A stretch of 20,798 nucleotides of DNA from UBA4717 sp045580165 (GTDB lineage: Bacteria; Bacillota; Clostridia; Oscillospirales; CAG-272). This document shows, in pieces, positions 1 through 7,010 of the stretch. The stretch lies in the NCBI GenBank assembly GCA_045580165.1, contig JAZNNG010000065.1, forward strand, positions 1 to 20,798, given 5' to 3'. The notes beneath the pieces were generated by a model that saw only the letters and a program-made list of their open reading frames with translations, did not search any database and was not told the DNA's origin. Numbering within the stretch: position 1 is the first letter of the stretch; each line of letters starts with the position of its first letter. A program made the position numbers and the translations under genes.

Positions 1-52
1 CCCCCGGACTGTTTTCTAAACGCCCAAAGCCCCCTCGGTGTTCAATCCCCAC

Positions 53-90
53 TAAAACAAAAACCCGTACAGAGGAACTGTACGGGTTTT
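53..90 (-). terminator. Intrinsic terminator of tRNA-Thr
   Basis: A perfect 12-bp stem (61-72 with 78-89) closes a 5-nt loop. Read on the minus strand it is followed by a T-rich stretch (complement of 53-60). It lies directly downstream of the leftward tRNA gene. Confidence 0.85.
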
Positions 91-93
91 AGT

Positions 94-168
94 TGGAGCT
101 GGTGGAGGGGATTGAACCCTCGACCTGCTGATTACGAATCAGCTGCACTACCACTGTGCTACACCAGC
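94..168 (-). tRNA. tRNA-Thr (anticodon CGU)
   Basis: Read on the minus strand, the acceptor stem GCTGGTG pairs with CACCAGC. The D arm is GCAC/GTGC. The anticodon stem GCTGA/TCAGC closes the loop TTCGTAA, giving anticodon CGU, which reads ACG (Thr). The T arm GAGGG/CCCTC encloses TTCAATC. The 3' CCA is encoded in the gene (94-96). All four arms pair fully. Confidence 0.95.
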
Positions 169-182
169 ATCGCGCGGATTCT

Positions 183-211
183 ATTATAATACATTTATAC
201 CCGTTTGTCAA
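183..211 (-). promoter_or_regulatory. Promoter of tRNA-Thr
   Basis: On the minus strand, TTGACA (206-211) and TATAAT (183-188) are separated by exactly 17 bp. This is a perfect sigma-A/sigma-70 consensus, placed about 15 bp upstream of the tRNA 5' end. Confidence 0.88.
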
Positions 212-276
212 TGATTATTTTCTACATTGCGATAATTTTTATTGAATAATTCAAATTTTCACATTGTCTTTTCTTG

Positions 277-305
277 TTGACAAAAATCGCGCGCGCGGTT
301 ATAAT
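277..305 (+). promoter_or_regulatory. Promoter of ATP-grasp/PHP/NodB operon
   Basis: TTGACA (277-282), a 17-bp spacer and TATAAT (300-305). The spacer carries an unusual run of alternating CG. The promoter is divergent from the tRNA promoter, about 65 bp apart. It rules out an upstream in-frame start at 274 for the following gene. Confidence 0.88.
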
Positions 306-339
306 TATTGTATATTGCTATATGGAGGGGAGAGGGAAT

Positions 340-1482
340 ATGACGGTTATTGTCACCGACGCAAAATACAGATCATCGCTTTCTGTAATACGCGCTCTTG
401 CAAAGTGTGGTCACGATATCGTGCTCACTCAGACTATGGGCGACTCACACCCGAACGTGCCGTCGTTTTCTTCGCGCTACGTTTCCCGCACCGTCAAATT
501 TGATTGCTCTGCCGATGACGCAGACGCATACCTTTCAGCCCTCATCACTCTTATCAAAGAATACGAAAATCCCACGGTTTTCCCGATCGGTGCGAAAACT
601 CTTTCACTTATTGCCGCGCACCGCGACGAGCTTGAGAAAATATGCTTATTCACTGTCTGCGACAAGGACGCGCTTGAGCTTGCCAATGACAAGTCGCGTG
701 TTGCTATGGCGGCGCGAGAGATAGGGATAAAGACGCCCCCGACTTATACCTCGGCAGACGGCGCAGAGTTCCCCGTAATAATCAAGCCCGTGTGCGGAGA
801 AAAGTTCGGACTTACGGCAGCTGACAGATACGCCGTAGTGTCAAGTATCGAAGATTTTGCCGCGGTATACGAAAAAATGAGCCGCTACGGCGGCGCGCCC
901 ATTATACAAAAGAAAATAGAGGGAGTCGGCATAGGAGTGTCACTTCTTATAGACAAAAACGGAATCGCAGCTTCGGCGGTATGCCACAAGCGCGTGCGCG
1001 AATATCCCATAAGCGGCGGACCGAGCGCGTGCTGCGAAAGCTTCTATGATGAAAAGCTCGTGAGAATGTCCGAGCAACTGCTGAAAAAGCTAAACTTTGT
1101 CGGTATGGCGATGGTCGAGTATAAGCTCGACGGCGACGTGATTTCCGCAGACAACGCCTACCTGCTTGAAATTAATCCGCGTGTGTGGGGAAGCTTCCCG
1201 ATGACGTATGCCGCGGACACGCCGTTCGTGCGCGACTACGTTGAGCTATCCGCAGGAAATATTGTAAGTCACCCGCTTGACGCCTACAAAATGGGCGTGC
1301 GAATGAATTTTATTTTAAGTGATCTTGCCGCTATCCTGTCCTTGATAAAGCACGGACGCTTCAAAGAGGGAATTTCGGGAATCGGCGATATAATCTTACA
1401 CCGTGCAGTTGACGGTATCCGTGACAAGTCCGATAAGGCACCGTTTGGAAAATATCTAAAATTAAAGCTTTTCAAAAAATAA
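340..1482 (+). CDS. ATP-grasp domain ligase
   Basis: A 380-residue protein of the ATP-grasp superfamily (carbamoyl-phosphate synthase / D-amino acid ligase type). Such enzymes use ATP to activate a carboxylate as an acyl phosphate and join it to an amine or similar acceptor. Visible motifs are an N-terminal nucleotide-binding-like beta-alpha unit starting at TVIVTDA, the ATP-binding strand VIIKP with K149, and the Mg-binding signature LEINPRVWGS (E277, N279, R281). ATG 340 is chosen because it follows a G-rich ribosome site (GGAGGGG/GAGAGGG, 324-338) and lies downstream of the -10 box. It is first in an operon with a PHP phosphoesterase and a polysaccharide deacetylase. That context suggests an envelope or capsule-linked ligation, but the substrate is unknown. 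The fold assignment is firm; the role is inference. Confidence 0.85.
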   Translation: MTVIVTDAKYRSSLSVIRALAKCGHDIVLTQTMGDSHPNVPSFSSRYVSRTVKFDCSADDADAYLSALITLIKEYENPTVFPIGAKTLSLIAAHRDELEKICLFTVCDKDALELANDKSRVAMAAREIGIKTPPTYTSADGAEFPVIIKPVCGEKFGLTAADRYAVVSSIEDFAAVYEKMSRYGGAPIIQKKIEGVGIGVSLLIDKNGIAASAVCHKRVREYPISGGPSACCESFYDEKLVRMSEQLLKKLNFVGMAMVEYKLDGDVISADNAYLLEINPRVWGSFPMTYAADTPFVRDYVELSAGNIVSHPLDAYKMGVRMNFILSDLAAILSLIKHGRFKEGISGIGDIILHRAVDGIRDKSDKAPFGKYLKLKLFKK

Positions 1483-1512
1483 ACGCCGTAACTTTGGCAA
1501 TTGGAGTTTACT

Positions 1513-2274
1513 ATGATATTCAGAATCGATACTCACGTCCATAGCGAAAAAAGCTTTGACAGCGTGCAAAGCCTTAAAATTATTGCCGCAGAGGCTAAGA
1601 AAAAGCGAATAGACGGCGTATGTATATGCGACCACAACATCCCCTTTACCGATTCTGCCGTAATAGACGACGTTATGATATTCGGCGGAATAGAGCTCTC
1701 CACCGAATACGGTCACGTTCTCGGCCTTTTTATAAAAGAGCCCGTAGTGCCGATAAGAAGTTTTGACGATGCGATTGCGAGAATAAAGGAGGCGGGCGGA
1801 ATCGCCGTCCTCGCTCACCCGTATGAAAACGGCAAGATTTCAAGGGATTTTCTCGACGAGCGTCTTGACGGACTCGCGTATATGCTCGACGGCATCGAGG
1901 TCGTAAACTCCCGCGCAACCCAGTACGTAAAACGCGCCAACGAGTACGCGCTTGAAGCCGCAGAGCGCAATAACAAGCCGCGCTTCGCGGGAAGCGACGC
2001 GCATGTGCCTGCCGAGGTTGGCTCCGCTTACGCCGAGCTTGATGTTATGGAAAAAAGCGAGGAGGCTATACGCGCGGCTCTGCTTTCGGATTCCGCGAAG
2101 ATATTTACGACAGGAACGGTAAGGCGCAAAAACGTGGTCAGAAGCCAATATATAAAGTATCTTAAAAGCTCTAACAGAGCAAAGGCGTACAGAAAATTTA
2201 TAAGACGCGCCATTAAAGAAATGGCATACGAGCTTTTCCGTCCCGAAAAGAGAGAGCTCAGAGAATTCAAGTAA
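1513..2274 (+). CDS. PHP domain metal-dependent phosphoesterase
   Basis: A 253-residue PHP-family protein (trinuclear-metal phosphoesterase fold, as in histidinol phosphatase and DNA polymerase III PHP domains). The metal-binding motifs are in order: DTHVH (H8, H10), CDHN (D40, H41), AHPYE (H102, E105) and GSDAH (D162, H164). A lysine/arginine-rich tail of about 50 residues follows, which could bind nucleic acid, acidic polymer or membrane. ATG 1513 is preferred to TTG 1501 because a GGAG site (1503-1506) lies just upstream of it. The gene follows the ATP-grasp gene by 30 bp and precedes a NodB deacetylase by 12 bp, so co-transcription is likely. PHP phosphatases also occur in capsule regulation, but the substrate here is unknown. 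Confidence 0.87.
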   Translation: MIFRIDTHVHSEKSFDSVQSLKIIAAEAKKKRIDGVCICDHNIPFTDSAVIDDVMIFGGIELSTEYGHVLGLFIKEPVVPIRSFDDAIARIKEAGGIAVLAHPYENGKISRDFLDERLDGLAYMLDGIEVVNSRATQYVKRANEYALEAAERNNKPRFAGSDAHVPAEVGSAYAELDVMEKSEEAIRAALLSDSAKIFTTGTVRRKNVVRSQYIKYLKSSNRAKAYRKFIRRAIKEMAYELFRPEKRELREFK

Positions 2275-2286
2275 GGAGAGAATACG

Positions 2287-3558
2287 TTGTCGGCTATTGT
2301 AAAAGCAGGAAAAAAGGTTAAAAACTTAATAAAAACGTCCGGACTTTTCAGGGTCGAGCACAGGGTTACCTACGTCAGAAGGATCGAGAGTATAAAGACG
2401 GATAAGCGTGTGTGCGCGATGACCTTTGACGACGGTCCGATGGCGCTTCCCGCATCTCCCGACTGCTTTGACGGCAGAGGACTTACAGACGTGCTTCTCG
2501 ATACTCTTAAGCGTCACGGAGCGCACGCAACCTTCGATATAGTCGGATGCACTTCGGAAAATTATCCCGACAAAGCAGGCAAGCTTGGAAGTGCCGCGTG
2601 GGGAGGAGAAAAATACGATCATTACCCCGACATTGACGCCGATGTGCACGGCGGCGCGGTAAATTGTCCCGAAACCGTACGCCGTATGCTTGACGAGGGA
2701 CACGAGCTTGCAAACCACGGCTACCGACACATAATTTTCGGTAAAAAGCCGTTCGTTTACGGCAAAAGAGAACATTTTAACACGATAGACGAGATCACGT
2801 CAGACCTCTTGAGCCTACATAACTACGTAAAAGAAAGCTTCGATTACGAAATAAAGCTTTCGCGCCCTCCGCATTACGTTGACCGTATCGACAAGAGCTT
2901 TACGAGCTACGATGCCTACGCGCTTGTCGGTTACGGCTATATGGCGGCGTCATACGACGGCGGAGGCTGGCTCCCGTCGGGGCTCTCCGACACCGAGGCG
3001 GCAACAAAGGATGAGATAGACGCGATGGTTCGCGTTATTGAAAAGCGGCTTGAGGAAAATCCGGACTTCTTCTGCGGTCAGATAATTTTCGGCAAGGACG
3101 GCTACAATATGGCAAAGCGCACCCCCGTAGCCTACGCGCTTGATAAGCAGCTTGAGCTTCTATATAAGTACGGGTACACGGTAGTCCCCGTGAGTGAGCT
3201 GATGGAGGAGTCGCCGTTTGCAGACGTCGGCAGGGAATGTGATATTCTCCCCGAGCTTATCGAGCTTTCAAAAACACGTGCGATAGCATATAGTGATAAC
3301 ACGCTCAGACTCCGGAACAAAATGACAAACTACGAGTACGCGATGCTCGTATGTCCCCGTGAGGTTGCGGTAGATGCAAGAATAGAGCGTATAAAGAATG
3401 GCGGAAAATTCGTCAGCGAATACGACGTTGCCCTTGCATACGCAAAGGAAAACGGATACCTTGACAAAAATGCGCGCGGCAAAGAGCTTTACGGCGACCA
3501 TACTCGCTACGAGATCTTGAAAAAATTCGCGAGTGAAAACGTCGTGATTACGAAATAA
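2287..3558 (+). CDS. NodB-type polysaccharide deacetylase with SLH-like tail
   Basis: A 423-residue carbohydrate esterase family 4 (NodB fold) protein that should remove N-acetyl groups from a glycan. Motif 1 is TFDDGP (D48, D49), motif 2 is ANHGYRH (H144, H148) and motif 3 is SRPPHY (R193-P195). A segment of about 40 residues between the strand ATFDIVG and motif 2 is longer than in typical NodB domains. From about residue 309 the sequence SPFADVG, a helix, then YSDNTLRLR and MTNYEYAMLV follows the S-layer-homology pattern, somewhat degenerate. No signal peptide or membrane segment is visible, which is odd for both domains. The start is TTG at 2287, supported by AAGGAGAG 7 bp upstream. It is the last gene of the operon and ends at a strong terminator. 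Confidence 0.88.
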   Translation: MSAIVKAGKKVKNLIKTSGLFRVEHRVTYVRRIESIKTDKRVCAMTFDDGPMALPASPDCFDGRGLTDVLLDTLKRHGAHATFDIVGCTSENYPDKAGKLGSAAWGGEKYDHYPDIDADVHGGAVNCPETVRRMLDEGHELANHGYRHIIFGKKPFVYGKREHFNTIDEITSDLLSLHNYVKESFDYEIKLSRPPHYVDRIDKSFTSYDAYALVGYGYMAASYDGGGWLPSGLSDTEAATKDEIDAMVRVIEKRLEENPDFFCGQIIFGKDGYNMAKRTPVAYALDKQLELLYKYGYTVVPVSELMEESPFADVGRECDILPELIELSKTRAIAYSDNTLRLRNKMTNYEYAMLVCPREVAVDARIERIKNGGKFVSEYDVALAYAKENGYLDKNARGKELYGDHTRYEILKKFASENVVITK

Positions 3559-3595
3559 AAAAATCGGTGGTACAGAGTACCACCGATTTTTGTTC
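3559..3595. terminator. Bidirectional terminator between NodB gene and rplL
   Basis: A perfect 15-bp stem (3559-3573 with 3577-3591) has a 3-nt loop and A/T runs on both sides. It serves the rightward deacetylase operon and the leftward rplJ-rplL operon. Confidence 0.9.
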
Positions 3596-3617
3596 GCAAT
3601 GTAAAATTAAGTAAAAA

Positions 3618-3998
3618 TTACTTAACTTCAACTTCAGCGCCTGCTTCTTCGAGCTGCTTCTTGAGAGCTTCAGCTTCTTCCTTGCTTGCGCCTTCCTTGA
3701 TAGCCTTAGGAGCTGCTTCAACGAGGTCCTTAGCGTCCTTAAGACCGAGACCTGTGATTTCACGTACAACCTTGATAACGTCAAGCTTCTTAGCGCCTGC
3801 GCCCTTAAGGATAACGTCGAATTCAGTCTTTTCTTCAGCTGCTGCTGCGCCGCCTGCTGCGCCGGGAGCTGCTGCAACTGCAACGGGAGCTGCGGATACG
3901 CCGAATTCTTCTTCGATTGCCTTTACGAGATCTGCGAGTTCAAGAATAGTAAGAGCCTTGATTTCTTCAAGGATAGCCATAGACTTTTCTGTAGCCAT
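3618..3998 (-). CDS. rplL: 50S ribosomal protein L7/L12
   Basis: A 126-residue L7/L12, the multimeric stalk protein of the large ribosomal subunit that recruits and stimulates translational GTPases. The N-terminal dimerisation helices (ILEEIKALTILELADLVK) are followed by the Ala/Gly/Pro hinge (about residues 36-55). The C-terminal domain ends in EEAGAEVEVK and contains the conserved TGLGLKDAKDLVE segment. It has the normal family length. A GGAGG site precedes ATG 3998. It follows rplJ by about 90 bp, with a small hairpin (4059-4080) between them that may tune the high L7/L12:L10 ratio. It shares the rplJ promoter and leader. Confidence 0.97.
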   Translation of the reverse strand: MATEKSMAILEEIKALTILELADLVKAIEEEFGVSAAPVAVAAAPGAAGGAAAAEEKTEFDVILKGAGAKKLDVIKVVREITGLGLKDAKDLVEAAPKAIKEGASKEEAEALKKQLEEAGAEVEVK

Positions 3999-4058
3999 TT
4001 TTAATTCCTCCGATTAATCATAAAAATTTTTGAAATAATGTTTTTTGCAAACATATTG

Positions 4059-4080
4059 ACGGGTTGTCTGCAGTACCCGT
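4059..4080 (-). other. Intergenic hairpin between rplJ and rplL
   Basis: Six-bp arms ACGGGT/ACCCGT (4059-4064 and 4075-4080) around a 10-nt loop. There is no T run, so it is more likely an mRNA stability or translation element than a terminator. Confidence 0.4.
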
Positions 4081-4087
4081 TTAAGCT

Positions 4088-4603
4088 TTAGGCTTCAGCG
4101 GGAGCTTCTCCGCCGTTCTTGTCAACAACGGCCTGAAGAGCAATAGCGAGACCATAAAGCGAGGACTGCATGCTTCCGAGCATCTTCGCGATGAGCACTT
4201 CCTTAGCGGGAATGCTTGCGAGCTCTTTAACAGCGTCAGCGTTTACAACGCCGCCGTCAATGAAGCCTGCTTTGATTTCAAAGGATTCAACCTTGTCGGC
4301 GTATTCCTTGAGAATCTTGGCGGGAGCAATGGGATCGTCGTTGGAGATAGCGAGAGCAGTCATACCTTCGAGGTACTGCTTCATCTCACCGAAACCAACC
4401 TTATCGCATGCTCTGCCTGTGAGAGTATTCTTAATTACCTTGTACTCAACGTTAGCAGCTCTGAGTGCTGCACGGAGCTTAGTATCATCCTCAACGGTGA
4501 TACCGGAGTAATTAACGAGTACACCCGATACGGCTGACTGAAGCTTCGCAGCGAGTTCTTCAACTGCCTGCTGCTTTTCAGCCAAGATCTTTGAGCTGGG
4601 CAT
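4088..4603 (-). CDS. rplJ: 50S ribosomal protein L10
   Basis: A 171-residue L10, the stalk base protein that binds 23S rRNA and carries the L7/L12 dimers. It is recognised by KQQAVEELAAKLQSA near the start, then VNYSGITVEDDTKLR, YKVIKNTL and the central FIDGGVV. The C-terminal helix (SLYGLAIALQAVVD) binds L7/L12. The start at 4603 follows GGAGGTG at 4609-4615. A longer in-frame extension to 4687 is rejected because it reads through the leader and its attenuator. There is no rplK-rplA upstream and no rpoB downstream. Confidence 0.96.
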   Translation of the reverse strand: MPSSKILAEKQQAVEELAAKLQSAVSGVLVNYSGITVEDDTKLRAALRAANVEYKVIKNTLTGRACDKVGFGEMKQYLEGMTALAISNDDPIAPAKILKEYADKVESFEIKAGFIDGGVVNADAVKELASIPAKEVLIAKMLGSMQSSLYGLAIALQAVVDKNGGEAPAEA

Positions 4604-4615
4604 AAGTTCACCTCC

Positions 4616-4757
4616 GGGAAAATATAAAAAAACTTTCCTCCGAAGCATAAGCCCGAGGAAAGACAAGTAATCAAAACTATCGTTCAAATTATTGTTTTAA
4701 CCTCGGCAGGGAAATCTTTACGCATCACTGCGACCTGCTGTCTTCGGATACCTAAGT
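4616..4757 (-). promoter_or_regulatory. L10 (rplJ) leader
   Basis: The untranslated leader contains the conserved L10 leader elements. On the minus strand these are a GAAGACAGCAGGT segment followed by a CCTGCCGAGGT segment, then a terminator. This matches the known ribosomal protein L10 leader, in which L10(L12)4 binds its own mRNA and causes attenuation. The family assignment is from memory of the consensus; a covariance-model search would confirm it. Confidence 0.85.
4624..4661 (-). terminator. Attenuator in rplJ leader
   Basis: A stem TTTCCTC/GAGGAAA (4655-4661 with 4634-4640, minus strand) with further inner pairs is followed by a seven-T run (complement of 4625-4631), just upstream of the rplJ ribosome site. 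The position and shape fit the terminator of L10 autoregulation. Confidence 0.75.
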
Positions 4758-4786
4758 ATAATACCACAAACCAAGGTCTTTGTCAA
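4758..4786 (-). promoter_or_regulatory. Promoter of rplJ-rplL
   Basis: On the minus strand, TTGACA (4781-4786), a 17-bp spacer and TATTAT (4758-4763). It lies directly upstream of the L10 leader, so rplJ-rplL have an independent promoter. Confidence 0.85.
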
Positions 4787-4812
4787 TAGTTTTTTCAAAA
4801 AAATATATAAAA

Positions 4813-4841
4813 CTTGCAAAATGCAGAAAAATATGATAATA
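4813..4841 (+). promoter_or_regulatory. Probable promoter of DUF896 gene
   Basis: TTGCAA (4813-4818), a 17-bp spacer and TAATAT (4836-4841), about 45 bp upstream of the DUF896 start. It is divergent from the rplJ promoter. Confidence 0.6.
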
Positions 4842-4885
4842 TAAGGATAAATAATACGTTTTACAGGTGTTACAGAGGTGTATTT

Positions 4886-5104
4886 ATGGAACAGAAAAAG
4901 CTTGAAAGAATAAACGAGCTTGCAAAGATCAAGAGAGAAAGAGAGCTTACTCCCGAGGAAGCAGAGGAGCAGAAGGCGCTCAGAGAGGAGTACATTGCAG
5001 GCTTTCGCGCGTCACTCACGGGTACGCTTGAGCATACGGTCATCAAGCACCCCGACGGTAGCGTGGAGAGAGTTTCCGACAGAAAAAAGAATGACAAAAA
5101 GTAA
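4886..5104 (+). CDS. DUF896 family protein
   Basis: A 72-residue protein of the DUF896 (YnzC/UPF0291) family, small helical cytoplasmic proteins common in Firmicutes. It is recognised by INELAKIKRERELTPEEAEEQ followed by LREEYIAGFRASLTGTL. The N-terminal half should form a helical hairpin. The C-terminal tail (DGSVERVSDRKKNDKK) is basic and probably disordered. ATG 4886 is chosen over an upstream in-frame ATG (4814) because the homology begins at MEQKKLERINELA and a GAGGTG site lies 8 bp before it. The function of the family is not established. Confidence 0.9.
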   Translation: MEQKKLERINELAKIKRERELTPEEAEEQKALREEYIAGFRASLTGTLEHTVIKHPDGSVERVSDRKKNDKK

Positions 5105-5158
5105 TAAAACCGCGAGATGTCTTTAACGGATAAAATATTAAAACAGAATAGGATGAAC

Positions 5159-5196
5159 GAAATGACAGTACAGTCGAGAGACCATACTGTCATTTC
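5159..5196 (+). terminator. Long hairpin after DUF896 gene, possible terminator
   Basis: A perfect 12-bp inverted repeat (5159-5170 with 5185-5196) encloses an inner GTC-GAGA-GAC hairpin. Only a short weak T tract follows, so termination is plausible but not certain. Confidence 0.5.
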
Positions 5197-5210
5197 TTAT
5201 GTAAAAATCG

Positions 5211-5239
5211 TAGAAAAAGTCATAAATAAATGGTATACT
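5211..5239 (+). promoter_or_regulatory. Possible promoter of sigma-like gene
   Basis: TAGAAA (5211-5216; four of six consensus bases), a 17-bp spacer and TATACT (5234-5239). It would give a leader of about 140 nt before the sigma-like gene. Confidence 0.5.
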
Positions 5240-5261
5240 TAATAACAAATAACTTAATTGA

Positions 5262-5296
5262 CCGCCTGCAATAAAGCGGGCGGCATTAAATTTTTA
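5262..5296 (+). terminator. Leader hairpin, attenuator-like
   Basis: An eight-bp GC-rich stem CCGCCTGC/GCGGGCGG (5262-5269 with 5276-5283, one G-U pair) with a 6-nt loop is followed after 7 nt by TTTTT. It lies between the candidate promoter and the sigma-like gene. It could be a leader attenuator or the end of an upstream transcript. Confidence 0.45.
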
Positions 5297-5352
5297 CAAA
5301 TAATTTAACACCAAACTCTAACCAACGGCTACTTCGTTCCACTATATAAGCG

Positions 5353-5366
5353 AATCACCGGTGATT
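5353..5366. promoter_or_regulatory. 14-bp perfect palindrome, candidate operator
   Basis: AATCACCGGTGATT is a perfect dyad ending 7 bp before the ribosome site of the sigma-like gene. It could be a dimeric repressor site or a small RNA hairpin controlling translation. Confidence 0.45.
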
Positions 5367-5387
5367 AAGCAAAAAGGAGGTGTAAAG

Positions 5388-6953
5388 TTGGATAAACACG
5401 AACTTGATACTAAAATTGCAGATATTGCAAAATCGCTATTATCATATTGTATGGCTCGAACTTCTAATCACTTTGAAGCAGAGGATTTGGCACAAGATAT
5501 TATATTAGAAATATACAAGTCTGCCGATAACATTCGTAATGCAGATGCGTTTTATGGCTTTATGTGGGCGGTTGCGGGTAATGTATATAAGCAACGGTGC
5601 AAAAACAAAGCAAGAAATAAAGTGTGCGAACTAACAGATAATTTATATGACGAAGTTGAATTTTTAGAAGATGAAAACTCTGAATTATATCTGTTACGCC
5701 GAGAATTGACTTTACTTACTGAAAAGTATCGTAGAGCCGTTATACTATATTATATAGAAAATAAATCTTGTTCAGAAATATCCACCCACCTCTCAATTAG
5801 CGAAAGTATGGTTAAATATCTACTTTTTAAATCAAGACAAATTCTGAAAGAAGGTATGAGAATGGAACGAAATTACGGTCAACAGAGTTATAATCCGAAA
5901 GGTCTTTCCCTTTTGTTTTGGGGTAATGGTGCAAACCGTTACTATCGTCTATGCGACAGCAAAATATCGCAGAACATTCTTTTCGCCTGCTATAATGATA
6001 AGTTGACGGCAGAACAGATTAGTTTAGAGATTGGTGTGTCGCTACCCTATATGGAGGACAAATTAAAGGAATTATATGAGTACGAGCTGCTAAAAAAAGA
6101 CGGAAACAGATACTTCACAAACATCGTAATTTTTACAAGAGATTTTGCAAATGAGGTTAATACTAAAACCACAGAACTGCGAGAAAGAATTGCAACCATT
6201 TTAACTGAAGCAATATCAAAACACGAAGCTGAAGTGAGAAGCATTGGTTTTGTGGGATCAAATATGAGCAATAATTCTTTCAAGTGGCAAATGGTAAGTT
6301 TAATTCTTTACAATGCTGTGATTGAAATTCTACAAAACAAAATTAAAGTTGTATATCCTAAAGATAAGTTTGGCACAGAGTGCTTCATTTGGGGTTCTGA
6401 AAACGGACAGCAGAGTTCTTGGGCATCACAGTTTGGTTTTGGTATATCCAATGTAACAAATGAAGCAGGAGATTATATTCAATTTATGGATTTTCTAATC
6501 AATGGCGAAATGGTACACCATTATTACTTTAATCGTCAGAATGTAACCAATGCGTTTTTAGATGTTGCTAAAGGTATCACAGATAATTTCAGCGAAAATG
6601 ATAAGGCGTTAGTTGCTGATATGGTGCGAAAAGGATATATAATTTCAAATGAAAAAGGACTGTTTGTAAATACTCCAATTTTCACCAAAGAACAGCATCA
6701 GATAATTAAAAATATTTTTGCTGATACTGCGACCAATATTGCCAACGAAGCAGAAACCTTGATGGAAACGGTATCAAAGATCCTAAAGGAACATACTCCA
6801 TTACACTTAAAAAAGTGGACTAAAGATATGGCGTATTTACGATTGTTTGAGGATGCAATATCCGCTCCGGTAGCAATTCTTTATGATCAAAAATATCTGC
6901 TTCCGTACAAAAACGATTGTGTTCTTCCGACAACCTATGTAATTCTCAAATAA
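5388..6953 (+). CDS. Sigma-70-like protein with long C-terminal extension
   Basis: A 521-residue protein. Residues 1-75 resemble sigma region 2 (HFEAEDLAQDIILEIYKSADNIR, then FYGFMWAVAGNVYKQR). Residues 105-155 resemble region 4 (LTEKYRRAVILYYIENKSCSEISTHLSIS, then a recognition helix ending LLFKSRQILKEG). Typical ECF sigma factors stop near 160-200 residues; here about 360 more follow. Residues 190-250 look like a winged helix (KLTAEQISLEIGVSLPYMEDKLKEL, then a KKDGNRYFTN wing). A similar wing-plus-helix unit recurs at 405-470 (MVRKGYIISNEKGLFVNTPIFTKEQ), suggesting internal duplication. TTG 5388 is the start because AAGGAGG lies 7 bp upstream. Codons are AT-rich compared with flanking genes, suggesting transfer. 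The sigma domains are confident; the extension is not recognised. Confidence 0.75.
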   Translation: MDKHELDTKIADIAKSLLSYCMARTSNHFEAEDLAQDIILEIYKSADNIRNADAFYGFMWAVAGNVYKQRCKNKARNKVCELTDNLYDEVEFLEDENSELYLLRRELTLLTEKYRRAVILYYIENKSCSEISTHLSISESMVKYLLFKSRQILKEGMRMERNYGQQSYNPKGLSLLFWGNGANRYYRLCDSKISQNILFACYNDKLTAEQISLEIGVSLPYMEDKLKELYEYELLKKDGNRYFTNIVIFTRDFANEVNTKTTELRERIATILTEAISKHEAEVRSIGFVGSNMSNNSFKWQMVSLILYNAVIEILQNKIKVVYPKDKFGTECFIWGSENGQQSSWASQFGFGISNVTNEAGDYIQFMDFLINGEMVHHYYFNRQNVTNAFLDVAKGITDNFSENDKALVADMVRKGYIISNEKGLFVNTPIFTKEQHQIIKNIFADTATNIANEAETLMETVSKILKEHTPLHLKKWTKDMAYLRLFEDAISAPVAILYDQKYLLPYKNDCVLPTTYVILK

Positions 6954-6963
6954 GCGAATAGTT

Positions 6964-7002
6964 GAGCCGTCACAAGTTCAAACACTTGTGGCGGCTCTTT
7001 CT
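6964..7002 (+). terminator. Terminator of sigma-like gene
   Basis: GAGCCGTCACAAG pairs with CTTGTGGCGGCTC (6964-6976 with 6984-6996, one wobble pair), followed by TTTCT. It is placed 11 bp after the stop codon. Confidence 0.85.
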
Positions 7003-7010
7003 ATACCTTA

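Noticed and set aside
1..60. Possible tRNA fragment (GTTCAATCC-like string)
   Set aside because: The flanking bases do not pair as a T arm and no acceptor or anticodon arm is present; nothing else is recognised here.
274..339. Upstream in-frame start for the ATP-grasp protein
   Set aside because: It would start before the -10 box (300-305) of the best promoter, and homology begins at ATG 340, which has its own ribosome site.
4604..4687. N-terminal extension of L10
   Set aside because: The codons run through the leader attenuator and the ribosome site; known L10 proteins start at the MPSSK-type N-terminus.
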